The notes: a model not told the origin generated them from the letters alone. Positions 1-8,344 are shown, numbered from the stretch's first letter. The stretch: 64,000 bases of DNA from Pseudomonadota bacterium (GCA_018818835.1 JAHIRD010000012.1:1-64000); one strand, 5' to 3'. Made by a program: numbers and translations.

Positions 1-736
1 CAAGACTTTTCTTGGCCATAAATATATTCGGGGGCGCTTCTTGTTTGGCTGCCACAACCGCCTTGGGCTTTTGGGGGATGTCTTTTTTCTTATGGCTGGA
101 CATATAATACTGCCGGGTGGCGCTATCCATTTTCCAGAACCATACGGACACATCGGGATCAAGTGGGCCTTTGACCGTGGGGACAAAGGGCCCTTGCCGG
201 TTGCCCACCCGCTGGAGCAGATACTGAATGGGTGCCCGGTCCGTGACCCTGTATCTGTCCCAGAGGTCAATGTAATCTCCGGGTATGTGGCGGATCAGTG
301 TGTCCTCTTCGTTGACTTTAATCTGCCTGTATCCCCTGAAAAAGATGATGCCTTTATGTCCCATCAACTGGGTTTTAAAGGTCGCTGGCGAGACGACCCG
401 TGTAAACCGATGCCCAAGGACCCTGTGCTTTCTTAAAGCGATGGCCATTTCATTGGCCAGCATGGTGTGCCCTTCGGCCTTATTATGGAGAATGCAATGC
501 TCCACTCCTGGAAACCTGCTGGTGTCCACGCCGCATCGGCTTAATGCAATGCCAAGATTGATGGCGCTTTGATTGGAAAAATCAGGGTTCCTGCCGCAGG
601 ATGCAGGATGCTCGCCCAAAATCGTGGGATGAGCTTTCCATAGGGTTTCGAAGTAGAGCGTGCTGTGATATAGCATCAGATGTGGTGCCTCCCAGGGAAT
701 CATTAACAATGGATTTATGTGTCCATAGGAAATCAC
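1..736 (-). CDS. Tae4-like amidase-fold protein, catalytic residues substituted (partial, runs off left edge)
   Basis: A minus-strand reading frame stays open for 245 codons and leaves the window without a stop. Its layout matches the type VI secretion amidase effector family Tae4: a start resembling FETLWKAHP, an N-Q-S-A-I helix followed by G-I-A-L-S-R (about residues 55-66), G-I-I-F-F-R-G-Y (129-136), G-D-Y-I-D-L-W-D (153-160) and a late V-W-F-W (198-201). In Tae4 enzymes the helix carries the nucleophilic Cys and the G-H-x-D-L-W motif the catalytic His. Here those positions are Ser57 and Tyr155, so peptidoglycan amidase activity is doubtful. After residue 202 comes a Lys/Pro/Ala-rich tail. 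I chose GTG at 736 because AGGAAACAG precedes it; ATG at 703 has no ribosome-binding site. No T6SS or immunity gene is in view. The family call is my pattern match, not a search result. Confidence 0.6.
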   Translation of the reverse strand, partial: MISYGHINPLLMIPWEAPHLMLYHSTLYFETLWKAHPTILGEHPASCGRNPDFSNQSAINLGIALSRCGVDTSRFPGVEHCILHNKAEGHTMLANEMAIALRKHRVLGHRFTRVVSPATFKTQLMGHKGIIFFRGYRQIKVNEEDTLIRHIPGDYIDLWDRYRVTDRAPIQYLLQRVGNRQGPFVPTVKGPLDPDVSVWFWKMDSATRQYYMSSHKKKDIPQKPKAVVAAKQEAPPNIFMAKKSL

Positions 737-815
737 CTGTTTCCTGTCAAGGAATTTTTTTGGTTTTATAGAAGGGGGACTGGTTGACCAGGAGGGTTTG
801 AAAAATGACATACGT

Positions 816-894
816 CCTATAAGTCTCATGGGTCTCATGGGTCCCATAGGTCCCATGGGACGTATGGGACCTATAGGACTCATGGGACTTATGG
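816..894. repeat. Long imperfect palindrome of CCCATA/GGTCCCATGGG-type units
   Basis: Short units such as GGTCTCATGGGTCCCATAGG follow one another and together form an imperfect palindrome with arms of about 38 bp centred near 857. A plus-strand reading gives a collagen-like Gly-x-y peptide, which I regard as a by-product. It lies in the gene-free stretch 737-1503. A related unit recurs at 1401-1430. Confidence 0.75.
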
Positions 895-924
895 AGAATT
901 GTTTTTGGGGAGGTTCCTCCAGAA

Positions 925-972
925 GCATGGCTGGAGCCATGCGGTATACACTCCCAGGCTGGAGCCTGGGAG
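925..972. repeat. Two adjacent perfect hairpins
   Basis: GCATGGCTGGAGCCATGC (925-942) and CTCCCAGGCTGGAGCCTGGG (from 951, closing at 972) share the core CTGGAGCC or GGCTGGAGCC and look like two versions of one palindromic repeat. Part of the second, GCCTGGGAGCGAGAAGAA, is repeated just downstream at about 990-1006. No T-run follows either, so they do not look like terminators. Confidence 0.6.
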
Positions 973-1100
973 CGAGAAGAATAAAAAAGCCTGGGAGCGA
1001 GAAGAACAAAAAAATAATACCTGTTTGGCAACCTTTTAAAAAGAGCCTGCCCCAGCGAAGGCTGGGGTTGGCCCCCGGCAGGGAAATCTTTGTGCTCTTC

Positions 1101-1250
1101 TTCGTGCTCTTCGTGTGCTTCAGCGACCATCGGGAGCGGGTGGTGGAAAAATAGATTTACTTGAAGGATATAAAGAAAAATAATTTCCACTCAGTTTTTT
1201 ATAGCCACCACCCGGTCGCTTCGCTTCCTGAAGAACACGAAGAGCACGAA
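1101..1250. repeat. Long inverted repeat with CTTCGTGCTCTTCGTG arms
   Basis: The segment from 1101 to 1146 (TTCGTGCTCTTCGTGTGCTT... ending GGGTGGTGG) reappears reverse-complemented at 1204-1250. Both ends match closely and the middle matches less well. Weaker similarity continues outwards on both sides. The roughly 57 bp between the arms is AT-rich and holds no gene. Such an arrangement could form a large cruciform or be the remains of a MITE. Confidence 0.65.
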
Positions 1251-1400
1251 GAAAAAAGCCTCCGGCAGCTCTTTGAGGACCAGCCTTTAAAAAGCTGGCC
1301 CGGTCTTTGCCAAGGCTTCGCCCCGACACGCAAGTGGGTTGGCTTGGGAACGAGTCACGTGGCCTGAAATAATACCCAAATAAAGATGATATAAAATGAC

Positions 1401-1430
1401 ATAAGTCCCATGGGTCTTATTGGACCTATG
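1401..1430. repeat. Related CCCATGGG repeat unit
   Basis: ATAAGTCCCATGGGTCTTAT followed by TGGACCTATG belongs to the same family as the array at 816-894. Apart from these repeats I see nothing in 737-1503; the short frames there do not look coding. Confidence 0.55.
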
Positions 1431-1503
1431 AAAATTTTACTGAGTCCGAGTATGAGTGTTTTGCTCGCAGGAGTTTTGTTATCGAAGATCCTATTGAGCC
1501 TTC

Positions 1504-2793
1504 CTATTTTTTTGCCCGCTCATTGAAAAAGGCTTTGGCCTCGCCCACCACATAAAGTGATCCTGAAATACAGATCACATCATCCCCTGCGCTTTTTGAT
1601 TCGGCAAACCGAATGGCTTCGGGAATATCATCAATGACCGTGGCATCGGCGCACAGGGCTCTGGCCACAGGCAGGAGCGTGTTGGGATCAATGCTGCGCT
1701 CGGTTTTTGCCCGTGTCAGTACAACCCGGCAACACAGGGGTAAAAGACATTTGAACATGGCTGAATAGGCTTTATCATCGAGAATCCCGGTGACCAGAGT
1801 AATTTTTTTGCCACTGAATGTTTCTTTGAGATACTGTGAAAGGGTATGGATGGACATGAGGTTGTGCGCTCCGTCCACGAGGGTCATCGGGTTTTGAGAG
1901 ATGATCTCAAGCCGACCTGCCCAGGTTGTGGATTCAAGGCCCTTGCGAATGTTTTGCTCATTCAATAAGGGGGCATGGGCCATGAGAAGTTCGCTGGCGG
2001 CCAGGGCAAGGGCCGCGTTATCCACCTGATGACGTCCCAAGAGTCGGGTTCTGACATTGTGCCAGGTGGCATGTATGCCGTAATAGGTGAAAACCCCAGC
2101 CTCCTTTCCTCGCCTGACTTTAAAATTATGCCGGTACAGATAAAATGGGGATGACGTTTCCTGGGCGGTTTTTCGGATCACCGAAATGACCGAGTCCTGG
2201 GTTGCAGCTGAGATAACAGGCGCCTTGTGTTTTATTATTCCTGCTTTTTCTCCGGCGATTTCAGCCAGGGTGCTTCCCAGGTAAGACTTGTGCTCCAGGG
2301 ATATATTGGTGACAATGCTTAAAACAGGGCTGATAATATTGGTGGCGTCCAGGCGTCCGCCCATGCCGGTTTCTATAATGGCGAAATCCACCTTCTTTTT
2401 GCTGAACATATAAAAAGCCATGGCTGTGGATATTTCGAAAAACGTGGCTGAACGTTCCCCTGTATTGGCAGCTTCCACAGCATAAAAGGCCTCAATCACC
2501 TCATCATTGGAGATATTCACGTTATTGATGGTGATCCGTTCATTGAAGGAGACCAGGTGGGGGGAGGTGTAAAGTCCGGTTTTGTATCCTGCACCATGGA
2601 GAATATGGGCAATGGATGAGGCCACTGACCCCTTACCGTTGGTGCCGGCCACATGGATGCTTTTGAAATCTTTGTGGGGGTTACCGAGGTTTTCGAGAAT
2701 GGTTTCCATGGTGGAAAGCCCGAGAACAATGCCGAAACGCCCCAGTGCATACATGGTGTCCAGGCAACGGTCATAATCATTTTGTGCTTTCAT
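1504..2793 (-). CDS. folC: Bifunctional folylpolyglutamate synthase / dihydrofolate synthase
   Basis: ATP-dependent ligase that joins glutamate to dihydropteroate and adds glutamates to folates in the cytosol. At 429 residues it has the usual FolC length. The Mur-ligase-type P-loop reads H-V-A-G-T-N-G-K-G-S (about residues 47-56), followed by Y-T-S-P-H-L around 78-83, the folate-site signature of the family. E-T-G-M-G-G-R-L-D-A-T-N lies near 140-151 and the D-G-A-H-N motif of the C-terminal domain near 309-313. It is the first gene of the minus-strand group folC-rpsU-adk-cca when read from the left, and therefore the last transcribed. A terminator downstream of rpsU suggests folC has its own promoter. 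The only start with good N-terminal agreement is the ATG at 2793; its ribosome-binding site is weak. Confidence 0.95.
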   Translation of the reverse strand: MKAQNDYDRCLDTMYALGRFGIVLGLSTMETILENLGNPHKDFKSIHVAGTNGKGSVASSIAHILHGAGYKTGLYTSPHLVSFNERITINNVNISNDEVIEAFYAVEAANTGERSATFFEISTAMAFYMFSKKKVDFAIIETGMGGRLDATNIISPVLSIVTNISLEHKSYLGSTLAEIAGEKAGIIKHKAPVISAATQDSVISVIRKTAQETSSPFYLYRHNFKVRRGKEAGVFTYYGIHATWHNVRTRLLGRHQVDNAALALAASELLMAHAPLLNEQNIRKGLESTTWAGRLEIISQNPMTLVDGAHNLMSIHTLSQYLKETFSGKKITLVTGILDDKAYSAMFKCLLPLCCRVVLTRAKTERSIDPNTLLPVARALCADATVIDDIPEAIRFAESKSAGDDVICISGSLYVVGEAKAFFNERAKK

Positions 2794-2840
2794 ATATATC
2801 TACCGTTAATCGTGTTAATTTAAAAAATGAATTGAATAGA

Positions 2841-2880
2841 AAAAACCCGACATAAACGTATTTATGTCGGGTTTGAAAAA
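2841..2880 (-). terminator. Rho-independent terminator downstream of rpsU
   Basis: A perfect 14-bp stem (2843-2856 with 2861-2874, core ACCCGACATAAA) with a 4-nt loop is followed on the minus strand by a T-run. It ends the rpsU transcript before folC. The opposite strand also has a run of Ts outside the stem, so it may work in both directions. Confidence 0.85.
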
Positions 2881-2907
2881 ATCCAAAATCACTGTCTTTG
2901 AGAAATA

Positions 2908-3111
2908 CTACCTGTTTCTGCTGCGTGCAGTGGCAATTCTCTGTCTGCGTAAAGATTCCCTGTGTTTCCGCCGCTTGTATTCACTCGGTTTTTCGTAACT
3001 TTTTTTAAGTTTCAACCGTTTGAACAGGCCGTCATTCTGAATTTTCTTTTTCAGAATACGCATGGCTTTTTCAAGGTCATTATCAATCACTTTGACTTCG
3101 ATTTCTTTCAA
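2908..3111 (-). CDS. rpsU: 30S ribosomal protein S21
   Basis: Small basic protein of the 30S subunit, important for pairing of the mRNA Shine-Dalgarno sequence with 16S rRNA. The 67 residues show the S21 pattern: an acidic/hydrophobic N-terminus (MKEIEVKVIDND), a central F-K-R-L-K segment, then K-P-S-E-Y-K-R-R-K-H-R-E-S and an Arg-rich end. The start is TTG at 3111: AAAGGGG lies about 8 nt upstream and no in-frame ATG would keep the N-terminus. A strong terminator follows the gene and adk's terminator precedes it, so it is probably a single-gene transcript. Confidence 0.95.
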   Translation of the reverse strand: MKEIEVKVIDNDLEKAMRILKKKIQNDGLFKRLKLKKSYEKPSEYKRRKHRESLRRQRIATARSRNR

Positions 3112-3252
3112 ATTTATCGCCCCTTTCTTCTCATCGTCATGTGCAACTCGAAGCTCTGCACCGATGGTTATTTTTTTAATCGGTATTTATAAAACGGTAT
3201 AATTATATGAAACGGTGATAAATGGCAAGGATAAATTGATACCATGGTGCAT

Positions 3253-3288
3253 AAAAAAACCCCGCAGTTAAGGATGCGGGGTTTTTAC
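3253..3288 (-). terminator. Rho-independent terminator downstream of adk
   Basis: The stem CCCCGCA/TGCGGGG with an 8-nt loop is flanked by A-runs on one side and T-runs on the other. Read on the minus strand it ends in a long T-tract just after adk. The symmetric A/T flanks would also allow termination on the plus strand. Confidence 0.85.
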
Positions 3289-3323
3289 TAAAAACGAATA
3301 AAGATGAATCACTACGTCAAAAA

Positions 3324-4001
3324 TTACAGTTTTGAAACCAACTCGTTGGTCACGGATTTCATATCCGCTGCACCATCCAAGGTGATGTATTTGGTTTTTC
3401 CACCGCTTTTTGCAGCCACGTCTTTAAAGTAATATGCGCTGGCAAGGGTTCCGTCAACAGTGTTGTAATAGATTGCATGACGTTTATCAATGGCTGAATC
3501 ATCCTGGTCATCGGCACGGGCTGTAAGCTCGCCGCCACAAACGCGGCATTTGTCGCCATTGGGTTTAATGGCATCGATACCGATGTTGTTGGGGTGGTTG
3601 TTGTCCTTGGCACAAAGACGTCGGCCGGTGATACGGAGTTTTGCAATTTCACGGTCAAGAAGAATTTCAACCACGTAGTTTAGTTCAATGCCGGCTTTTT
3701 TCAGGGATTCGTCAAGCTTTTCAGCCTGGACTTTGTTTCTTGGGAAACCGTCAAGGAGCCATCCGTTTTTACAATCATCTTTTTTAAGTCTGTCAAGGAT
3801 CATGGGGATGGTGATTTCATCAGGTACAAGGTCTCCTGCATCGATATAGCTTTTGGCTTTTTTGCCCAGCTCGGTTCCGCCTTTGATGTTTTCACGGAAA
3901 ATAGCGCCGGATTCGATATGTGCGGAATTGTATTTATCTTTGAGAATGGAACCCTGTGTTCCTTTACCACTGCCGTTGGGGCCGAAGAATAAGATGTTCA
4001 T
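3324..4001 (-). CDS. adk: Adenylate kinase with metal-binding LID domain
   Basis: Catalyses ATP + AMP = 2 ADP in the cytosol. The P-loop is G-P-N-G-S-G-K-G-T (residues 7-15), the NMP region contains SGAIFRENI (31-39), and D-G-F-P-R is at 84-88. The LID carries Cys130, His136, Cys152 and Cys155, that is C-x5-H-x15-C-x2-C. This spacing is not the four-cysteine site of Gram-positive enzymes; it matches the zinc/cobalt/iron site described for Desulfovibrio gigas adenylate kinase, which supports a sulfate-reducer-like host. The length (225 residues) is normal. The ATG at 4001 has AAAGGA upstream. A terminator follows the gene, and a 146-bp spacer separates it from cca. Confidence 0.97.
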   Translation of the reverse strand: MNILFFGPNGSGKGTQGSILKDKYNSAHIESGAIFRENIKGGTELGKKAKSYIDAGDLVPDEITIPMILDRLKKDDCKNGWLLDGFPRNKVQAEKLDESLKKAGIELNYVVEILLDREIAKLRITGRRLCAKDNNHPNNIGIDAIKPNGDKCRVCGGELTARADDQDDSAIDKRHAIYYNTVDGTLASAYYFKDVAAKSGGKTKYITLDGAADMKSVTNELVSKL

Positions 4002-4147
4002 GATACGATCCTTTCGATATAAGGTTAATGGCTATGGGACATGGATATGTTCTTATGTCCCAAATCAATTATGCGTAGAGGAAAGCATACCTCCCCTCTG
4101 TTTTTTAAAATACAACTCGACTTTACTATATAAATGTCCAAACCTTG

Positions 4148-5536
4148 TCAAGAACTGGAATGATTATTCCCGATTTCGAGGATGTGGCGGGCCATGGTCA
4201 AGGCCTCACCCCGTGAATGAATCCGGCCGGAAAGACGCGATTCCTCGACCTGATCAAGGATGGTTTTGAAAAGTGGGGAAGGCTGGATTCTGAACTCGTG
4301 AATAAGGTCTTTACCTGTCAGCATCCGTTTTTCATTTTTGACCGGCACAAAATCTGTAAAATAGTCCCTGATCATTTCTTGTGTAAACTGCTTGAATGCG
4401 TCATTTTCAGGCAGATTCCTGTCTTTTTTCTTAGCCATGAAGTCTGCGTAGGCATGAAGAAGGATGTCCGGGCTTTTATCCCCACAGGTGATGAAAAATT
4501 TTGTTTTTGCCTTTTTTATGTCAGTTTTCGGGTTTTTGTTTGAAAAAAGAAACAAGGGGTGCAGATGGTGCCTTATGATAAACCCGGTGTATTTTTTTTC
4601 ATAGCCTGAAAATTTTAAACGCGTGCAGATGTCTTCAGCCATGATTGCCCCTTGGGTTTCATGCCCGAAAAAGTGAATCAATCCGTTTTTTTCTGACATG
4701 CAGGGAGGTTTTCCGATATCATGGAGCAGGATAGCGTATTTGAGTAATGCAATGTTGTGTTGGAGTCTCAACCTGTTTTTTTGGAGCTCGGGTACAAATT
4801 CATCCAGGTTATTGAGCACGGTTTCCAGGTGGTCATAGGCGTACAAGGTGTGGTCGAAGACATTGAAATCATGGTATCTGTTCTGATGGCAGGCGGGCAG
4901 GGCTTCCAGTTCAGGGAAAATGTTGAACATAAGGCCACGTTGGAACATCTGTTTCACGTAGGTGAAGGAATGCCGGGTTTCGAAAATTTTAATCAGTTCC
5001 GCATGGATCCGTTCTCCTGCTGACCGGACAATCAGGGCCTTGTCCCTGGTGATGGCATTTTCTGTGAGAGGTTCTATGTCAAAGCCGAGCAGTGCCCCTA
5101 ATCGGTATGCCCTCAAAAGGCGGATGGGGTCATCGTTAAATGAATGGTTTGAGACCATTCGGATTTTTTTGTTTTCGATGTCGGCTCGTCCGCTGAACGG
5201 ATCAATCAACTGACCTGAATGAAGGTCCACGGCCATGGCATTGATTGTGAAATCCCTTCTGCTCAGATCTTCTGTGATGGATGACCCGGAAACGGGTGAC
5301 ACATCGAAAATCCCCGTAGGGGAAACAACCCGATAGAGTGTGAGGCCGGATTTGCCCAGGGTGATTACCTGGCCATGGGTTTTCTCGCCGATTTTCATGG
5401 CAAATTGTCTGGGATTATCAAGAACAACGAAATCATAATCACCGGGGACCCGTCGGGTAAGGATATCCCGTATGCAGCCCCCAACGATGTAGGCTCCTTT
5501 TTGGGGAGGGATGATATGGGAATTGAATCGGATCAT
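4148..5536 (-). CDS. cca: CCA tRNA nucleotidyltransferase family protein with HD domain
   Basis: Class II nucleotidyltransferase of the CCA-adding/poly(A) polymerase family, expected to build or repair tRNA 3'-CCA ends. The N-terminus has Y-I-V-G-G-C-I-R-D (16-24), then the metal-binding G-D-Y-D-F-V (32-37) in place of the usual D-x-D. S-R-R-D-F-T-I-N-A-M-A is near 91-101, and the nucleotide-reading D-D-P-I-R-L-L-R-A-Y-R near 140-150. From about residue 245 an HD phosphohydrolase domain follows, with L-L-H-D-I-G-K-P-P. HD-containing family members can also have 2',3'-cyclic phosphodiesterase activity. Whether it adds all three bases or only part (split CC- and A-adding enzymes exist) cannot be told from sequence. 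The start at 5536 has GCGGA close by. Confidence 0.9.
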   Translation of the reverse strand: MIRFNSHIIPPQKGAYIVGGCIRDILTRRVPGDYDFVVLDNPRQFAMKIGEKTHGQVITLGKSGLTLYRVVSPTGIFDVSPVSGSSITEDLSRRDFTINAMAVDLHSGQLIDPFSGRADIENKKIRMVSNHSFNDDPIRLLRAYRLGALLGFDIEPLTENAITRDKALIVRSAGERIHAELIKIFETRHSFTYVKQMFQRGLMFNIFPELEALPACHQNRYHDFNVFDHTLYAYDHLETVLNNLDEFVPELQKNRLRLQHNIALLKYAILLHDIGKPPCMSEKNGLIHFFGHETQGAIMAEDICTRLKFSGYEKKYTGFIIRHHLHPLFLFSNKNPKTDIKKAKTKFFITCGDKSPDILLHAYADFMAKKKDRNLPENDAFKQFTQEMIRDYFTDFVPVKNEKRMLTGKDLIHEFRIQPSPLFKTILDQVEESRLSGRIHSRGEALTMARHILEIGNNHSSS

Positions 5537-5590
5537 ATTCCGCTGTCACATTTTTTACTTTGATGGTATGGAGTATCTGGATTTAAAACG

Positions 5591-5609
5591 AATGCTTACT
5601 ATAAGCATT
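5591..5609. promoter_or_regulatory. Perfect inverted repeat in the divergent cca/coaE promoter region
   Basis: AATGCTTA-CTA-TAAGCATT is an 8-bp perfect dyad with a 3-nt spacer. It lies in the 179-bp region between the divergent cca and coaE genes and could be an operator or simply a small hairpin. No regulator is identifiable. Confidence 0.3.
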
Positions 5610-5715
5610 TTCATATCATCTGTATACCAAAATTGTAAACGTATGAAAACCCCAACAAACGGATGCACTGGGCGCTCATTTTTGGCCCCAGTGATCCTTG
5701 ATGCTAAGGCCATCT

Positions 5716-6324
5716 ATGGAATCAAAAAAAACAATAACCGTCGCTGTGACCGGCGGAGCGGCTTCGGGAAAATCTGCTGTCTGTAAGTGCCTTGGAAAAA
5801 AAGGTTTGCCTGTGATCAACCTTGATGCCATTGCCCGGGAGGTGGTTCTTCCCGGCACGCCCGCCCATGGGAAGATTGTGGAGGTATTCGGAAAAGGAGT
5901 CCTTCTAAGTAACGGAACACTTGACCGGGCGGCCCTTCGAAATATGATTACCCGTGATCCACAAGGAAAAAAAAATCTGGAATCAGTGGTTCAACCGGAA
6001 ATCTTGCGTGTGATGCAAGAAAGGATCAAGGCAAGTAAGGATCTGGGCCCAGGTGCTATTGTGGTTGAAATCCCCCTTTTGTTTGAATTGAGTATGGAAA
6101 AGGACTTTGATATAAGCCTTCTTGTGGTTGTTGATAAGGATGTTCAGATTCGTCGTCTCATGGACCGTGACGGCGTATCGGAAGATGCGGCTCTTTCTCT
6201 GATTAATATCCAGATGCCTTTTGATGAAAAAATAAAGCGGGCTGATATTATTATCGAGAACAATGGAAGTTATGAAAACCTCTGTTGCTCAACAGATAAG
6301 GTGTTTGAAAAATATTTATCTTAA
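5716..6324 (+). CDS. coaE: Dephospho-CoA kinase
   Basis: Last step of coenzyme A synthesis: ATP-dependent phosphorylation of the 3'-hydroxyl of dephospho-CoA. The P-loop is T-G-G-A-A-S-G-K-S-A at the N-terminus. D-A-I-A-R-E-V-V follows, as in the family, then V-V-E-I-P-L-L-F-E and an R-R-L-M-D-R-D LID-like segment. The length of about 202 residues is normal. I start it at ATG 5716 (MESKKTITVAVTGG), which has TAAGG seven bases upstream. TTG 5698 and ATG 5701 would add a few residues without family resemblance. It is divergent from cca and probably transcribed alone, since 463 bp separate it from rho. Confidence 0.93.
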   Translation: MESKKTITVAVTGGAASGKSAVCKCLGKKGLPVINLDAIAREVVLPGTPAHGKIVEVFGKGVLLSNGTLDRAALRNMITRDPQGKKNLESVVQPEILRVMQERIKASKDLGPGAIVVEIPLLFELSMEKDFDISLLVVVDKDVQIRRLMDRDGVSEDAALSLINIQMPFDEKIKRADIIIENNGSYENLCCSTDKVFEKYLS

Positions 6325-6787
6325 GTATCGCCTTTGCACTGTGCCCTTTTTTGTGCGATCAAACGTTCCAAAAAATTTGAAATAGCCCGTTGTTACGTCA
6401 CTTTTTGAAATTTTAGACCAAACAAAATGAACCTAAATCCAGGGGGCTCACAGGCTAATTTTTTTTTTCCGCAACCCATGTGTCAAAAGCACTTGACATG
6501 CCATACTATCCTATTGTACTTTTGGATATATTTAAAAATAAATATAGTTGTTCGAAACAGGGCTTTAAAATCCACTGACACTAAAAGTCAACACGTCTTT
6601 TTGAAACTAATCTAAGGACAACACGAGTGATCGGTAATTGATGGGTTAGGCCAGACTCAATTCTGGTTAATCTCCCAAACCTTCAAATCCAATCAGGCAT
6701 GAATGTTTGCACGCAAGGACTAATCAGCTAAAAAACAAACAGATTAATGTCAAACATATTTACCTTCTTTATATGGAGTGCGAGTGA
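6325..6787 (+). other. Long gene-free leader upstream of rho
   Basis: 463 bp without a credible gene. A TTGACA-like hexamer occurs near 6493 but no convincing -10 box is placed with it. A weak hairpin (GCCAGACTCAATTCTGGT) lies near 6650. rho genes are commonly autoregulated through their leader, so a long untranslated leader here would fit, but no known RNA motif is recognisable. Confidence 0.4.
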
Positions 6788-8035
6788 ATGAATATTGTTG
6801 AACTAAAGGCCATGAAGATCGAGGAACTGGCTAAGCTGGCCAAAAAATTCAAGATCGATGGCGCAGGTGGACTGCGAAAACAGGAACTGATTTTTCTTCT
6901 TCTTCAGGCCCAGATAGAACAAGACGGAATGATTTACGGAGAGGGTGCTCTTGAAATTCTGCCCGATGGGTTCGGTTTTTTAAGATCCCCGGATTGTAAT
7001 TACCTTCCTGGCCCCGACGATATTTATGTATCTCCCTCCCAGATCAGGCGTTTCAACCTGAAAACCGGCGACACGGTATCCGGCCAGATCCGGCAGCCCA
7101 AAGAGTCGGAACGTTATTTCGCTCTACTCAAAGTGGAAGCGGTTAACTATGAAGATCCTGAAATTGCCCGTGAAAAAATATTTTTCGATAACCTGACACC
7201 TCTTTACCCCGAGGATAAGGTTCAGCTTGAGCGTGATTCGGATAATTATTCCATGCGTATTGTCGAGCTTATGGCACCCATTGGTTTTGGACAAAGAGGC
7301 CTGATCGTGTCTCCGCCAAGAACCGGTAAAACCATGCTGCTTCAAAATATTGCCAACTGCATGATAGAAAGTCACCCCCATATTGTTCCTTTTATCCTTC
7401 TTATTGATGAACGACCGGAAGAAGTGACGGATATGGAGCGATCGGTCAATGCCGAGGTGATCAGTTCCACCTTTGATGAGCCAGCCGAACGTCACGTTCA
7501 GGTGGCTGAGATGGTAATTGAAAAAGCAAAACGTCTGGTGGAACACAAGAAAGATGTGGTTATTCTCCTTGACAGTATCACCCGTCTTGCCCGGGCATAT
7601 AACTCTGTCATGCCTCCTTCAGGAAAAATTCTGTCAGGTGGTGTGGACTCCAATGCCCTGCATCGTCCCAAACGGTTTTTCGGAGCGGCACGGAATATTG
7701 AAGAGGGCGGTAGTCTCACCATTATTGCCACAGCTCTGATTGAAACGGGTAGCCGGATGGATGAAGTTATTTTTGAGGAATTTAAAGGTACGGGTAATAT
7801 GGAACTGGTTCTGGACAGAAAATTGTCTGACAGGCGCATGTATCCTGCCATCGATATCAAAAAATCCGGAACCCGAAAAGAAGAACTCCTGGTTGAAAAA
7901 GGCCAGTTGGACCGAATCTGGATTTTAAGAAAGCTTTTAGCGTCATTGAATACTGTTGACAGTATGGGCTTTTTACTTGACAAAATAAGCGGAACAAAAG
8001 ATAATAAAGAGTTTCTTGAATCTATGAATTCGTAA
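6788..8035 (+). CDS. rho: Transcription termination factor Rho
   Basis: Hexameric RNA-dependent ATPase that ends transcription. At 415 residues it has the compact bacterial form. The order is a Rho N-terminal helical domain ([20 protein letters not shown]), the cold-shock-like RNA-binding domain (about 48-120, including G-F-G-F-L-R), then the ATPase core. The P-loop is P-P-R-T-G-K-T (176-182); [12 protein letters not shown] follows, and [12 protein letters not shown] is the Walker B region. The Q-loop/R-loop parts (K-I-L-S-G-G-V-D, and [10 protein letters not shown]) are intact, so it should be active. It is followed after 27 bp by rpmE and may be cotranscribed with it. Confidence 0.98.
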   Translation: MNIVELKAMKIEELAKLAKKFKIDGAGGLRKQELIFLLLQAQIEQDGMIYGEGALEILPDGFGFLRSPDCNYLPGPDDIYVSPSQIRRFNLKTGDTVSGQIRQPKESERYFALLKVEAVNYEDPEIAREKIFFDNLTPLYPEDKVQLERDSDNYSMRIVELMAPIGFGQRGLIVSPPRTGKTMLLQNIANCMIESHPHIVPFILLIDERPEEVTDMERSVNAEVISSTFDEPAERHVQVAEMVIEKAKRLVEHKKDVVILLDSITRLARAYNSVMPPSGKILSGGVDSNALHRPKRFFGAARNIEEGGSLTIIATALIETGSRMDEVIFEEFKGTGNMELVLDRKLSDRRMYPAIDIKKSGTRKEELLVEKGQLDRIWILRKLLASLNTVDSMGFLLDKISGTKDNKEFLESMNS

Positions 8036-8062
8036 TAACCCGAGTTAAGGAGTTGAAATTAT

Positions 8063-8284
8063 ATGAAAGAAGGCATCCATCCCAAATATGAGCAGACCAC
8101 TGCTGCCTGTGCATGTGGAAACGTCATCAATGTGGGTTCCACCCGCGAAGAGATTAAAGTTGAAATTTGTTCAAACTGTCATCCTTTTTTTACAGGGAAA
8201 CAGAAACTTGTGGACACAGCAGGTCGTATTGACCGCTTTCGCAAGAAATTTGCGAGCTTTGACGCAAAAAATATTTCAAAATAA
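8063..8284 (+). CDS. rpmE: 50S ribosomal protein L31 (zinc-binding type)
   Basis: Large-subunit protein at the bridge between subunits. The 73 residues start [20 protein letters not shown] and include [12 protein letters not shown], so the paired cysteines (C16, C18, C37, C40) of the zinc-containing form are all present. [13 protein letters not shown] closes the conserved core. A good AAGGAG lies upstream of the ATG. It sits between rho and prfA with a terminator-like hairpin after it. Confidence 0.97.
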   Translation: MKEGIHPKYEQTTAACACGNVINVGSTREEIKVEICSNCHPFFTGKQKLVDTAGRIDRFRKKFASFDAKNISK

Positions 8285-8308
8285 ATCTAACGTTACCAGA
8301 CCAAGGCT

Positions 8309-8344
8309 AAGGGGAATCGGGTTTCATCTCGATTTCCCTTTTTG
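8309..8344 (+). terminator. Terminator after rpmE
   Basis: AAGGGGAATCG (8309-8319) pairs with CGATTTCCCTT (8330-8340) with one G-T pair, followed by a short T-run. It probably separates the rho-rpmE transcript from prfA, perhaps incompletely because the T-run is short. Confidence 0.6.

Noticed and set aside
798-1154. A 118-codon plus-strand frame starting with a Gly-x-y series
   Set aside because: It is built on palindromic and repeated DNA, has no good ribosome-binding site, and the part after the repeats resembles no protein.
5511-5786. Plus-strand frame overlapping the cca start
   Set aside because: It is in the shadow of cca and coaE, and coaE in another frame is the well-supported gene.
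6325-6787. Riboswitch or known leader RNA before rho
   Set aside because: I looked for conserved cores of common riboswitches and found none; only weak hairpins are present.
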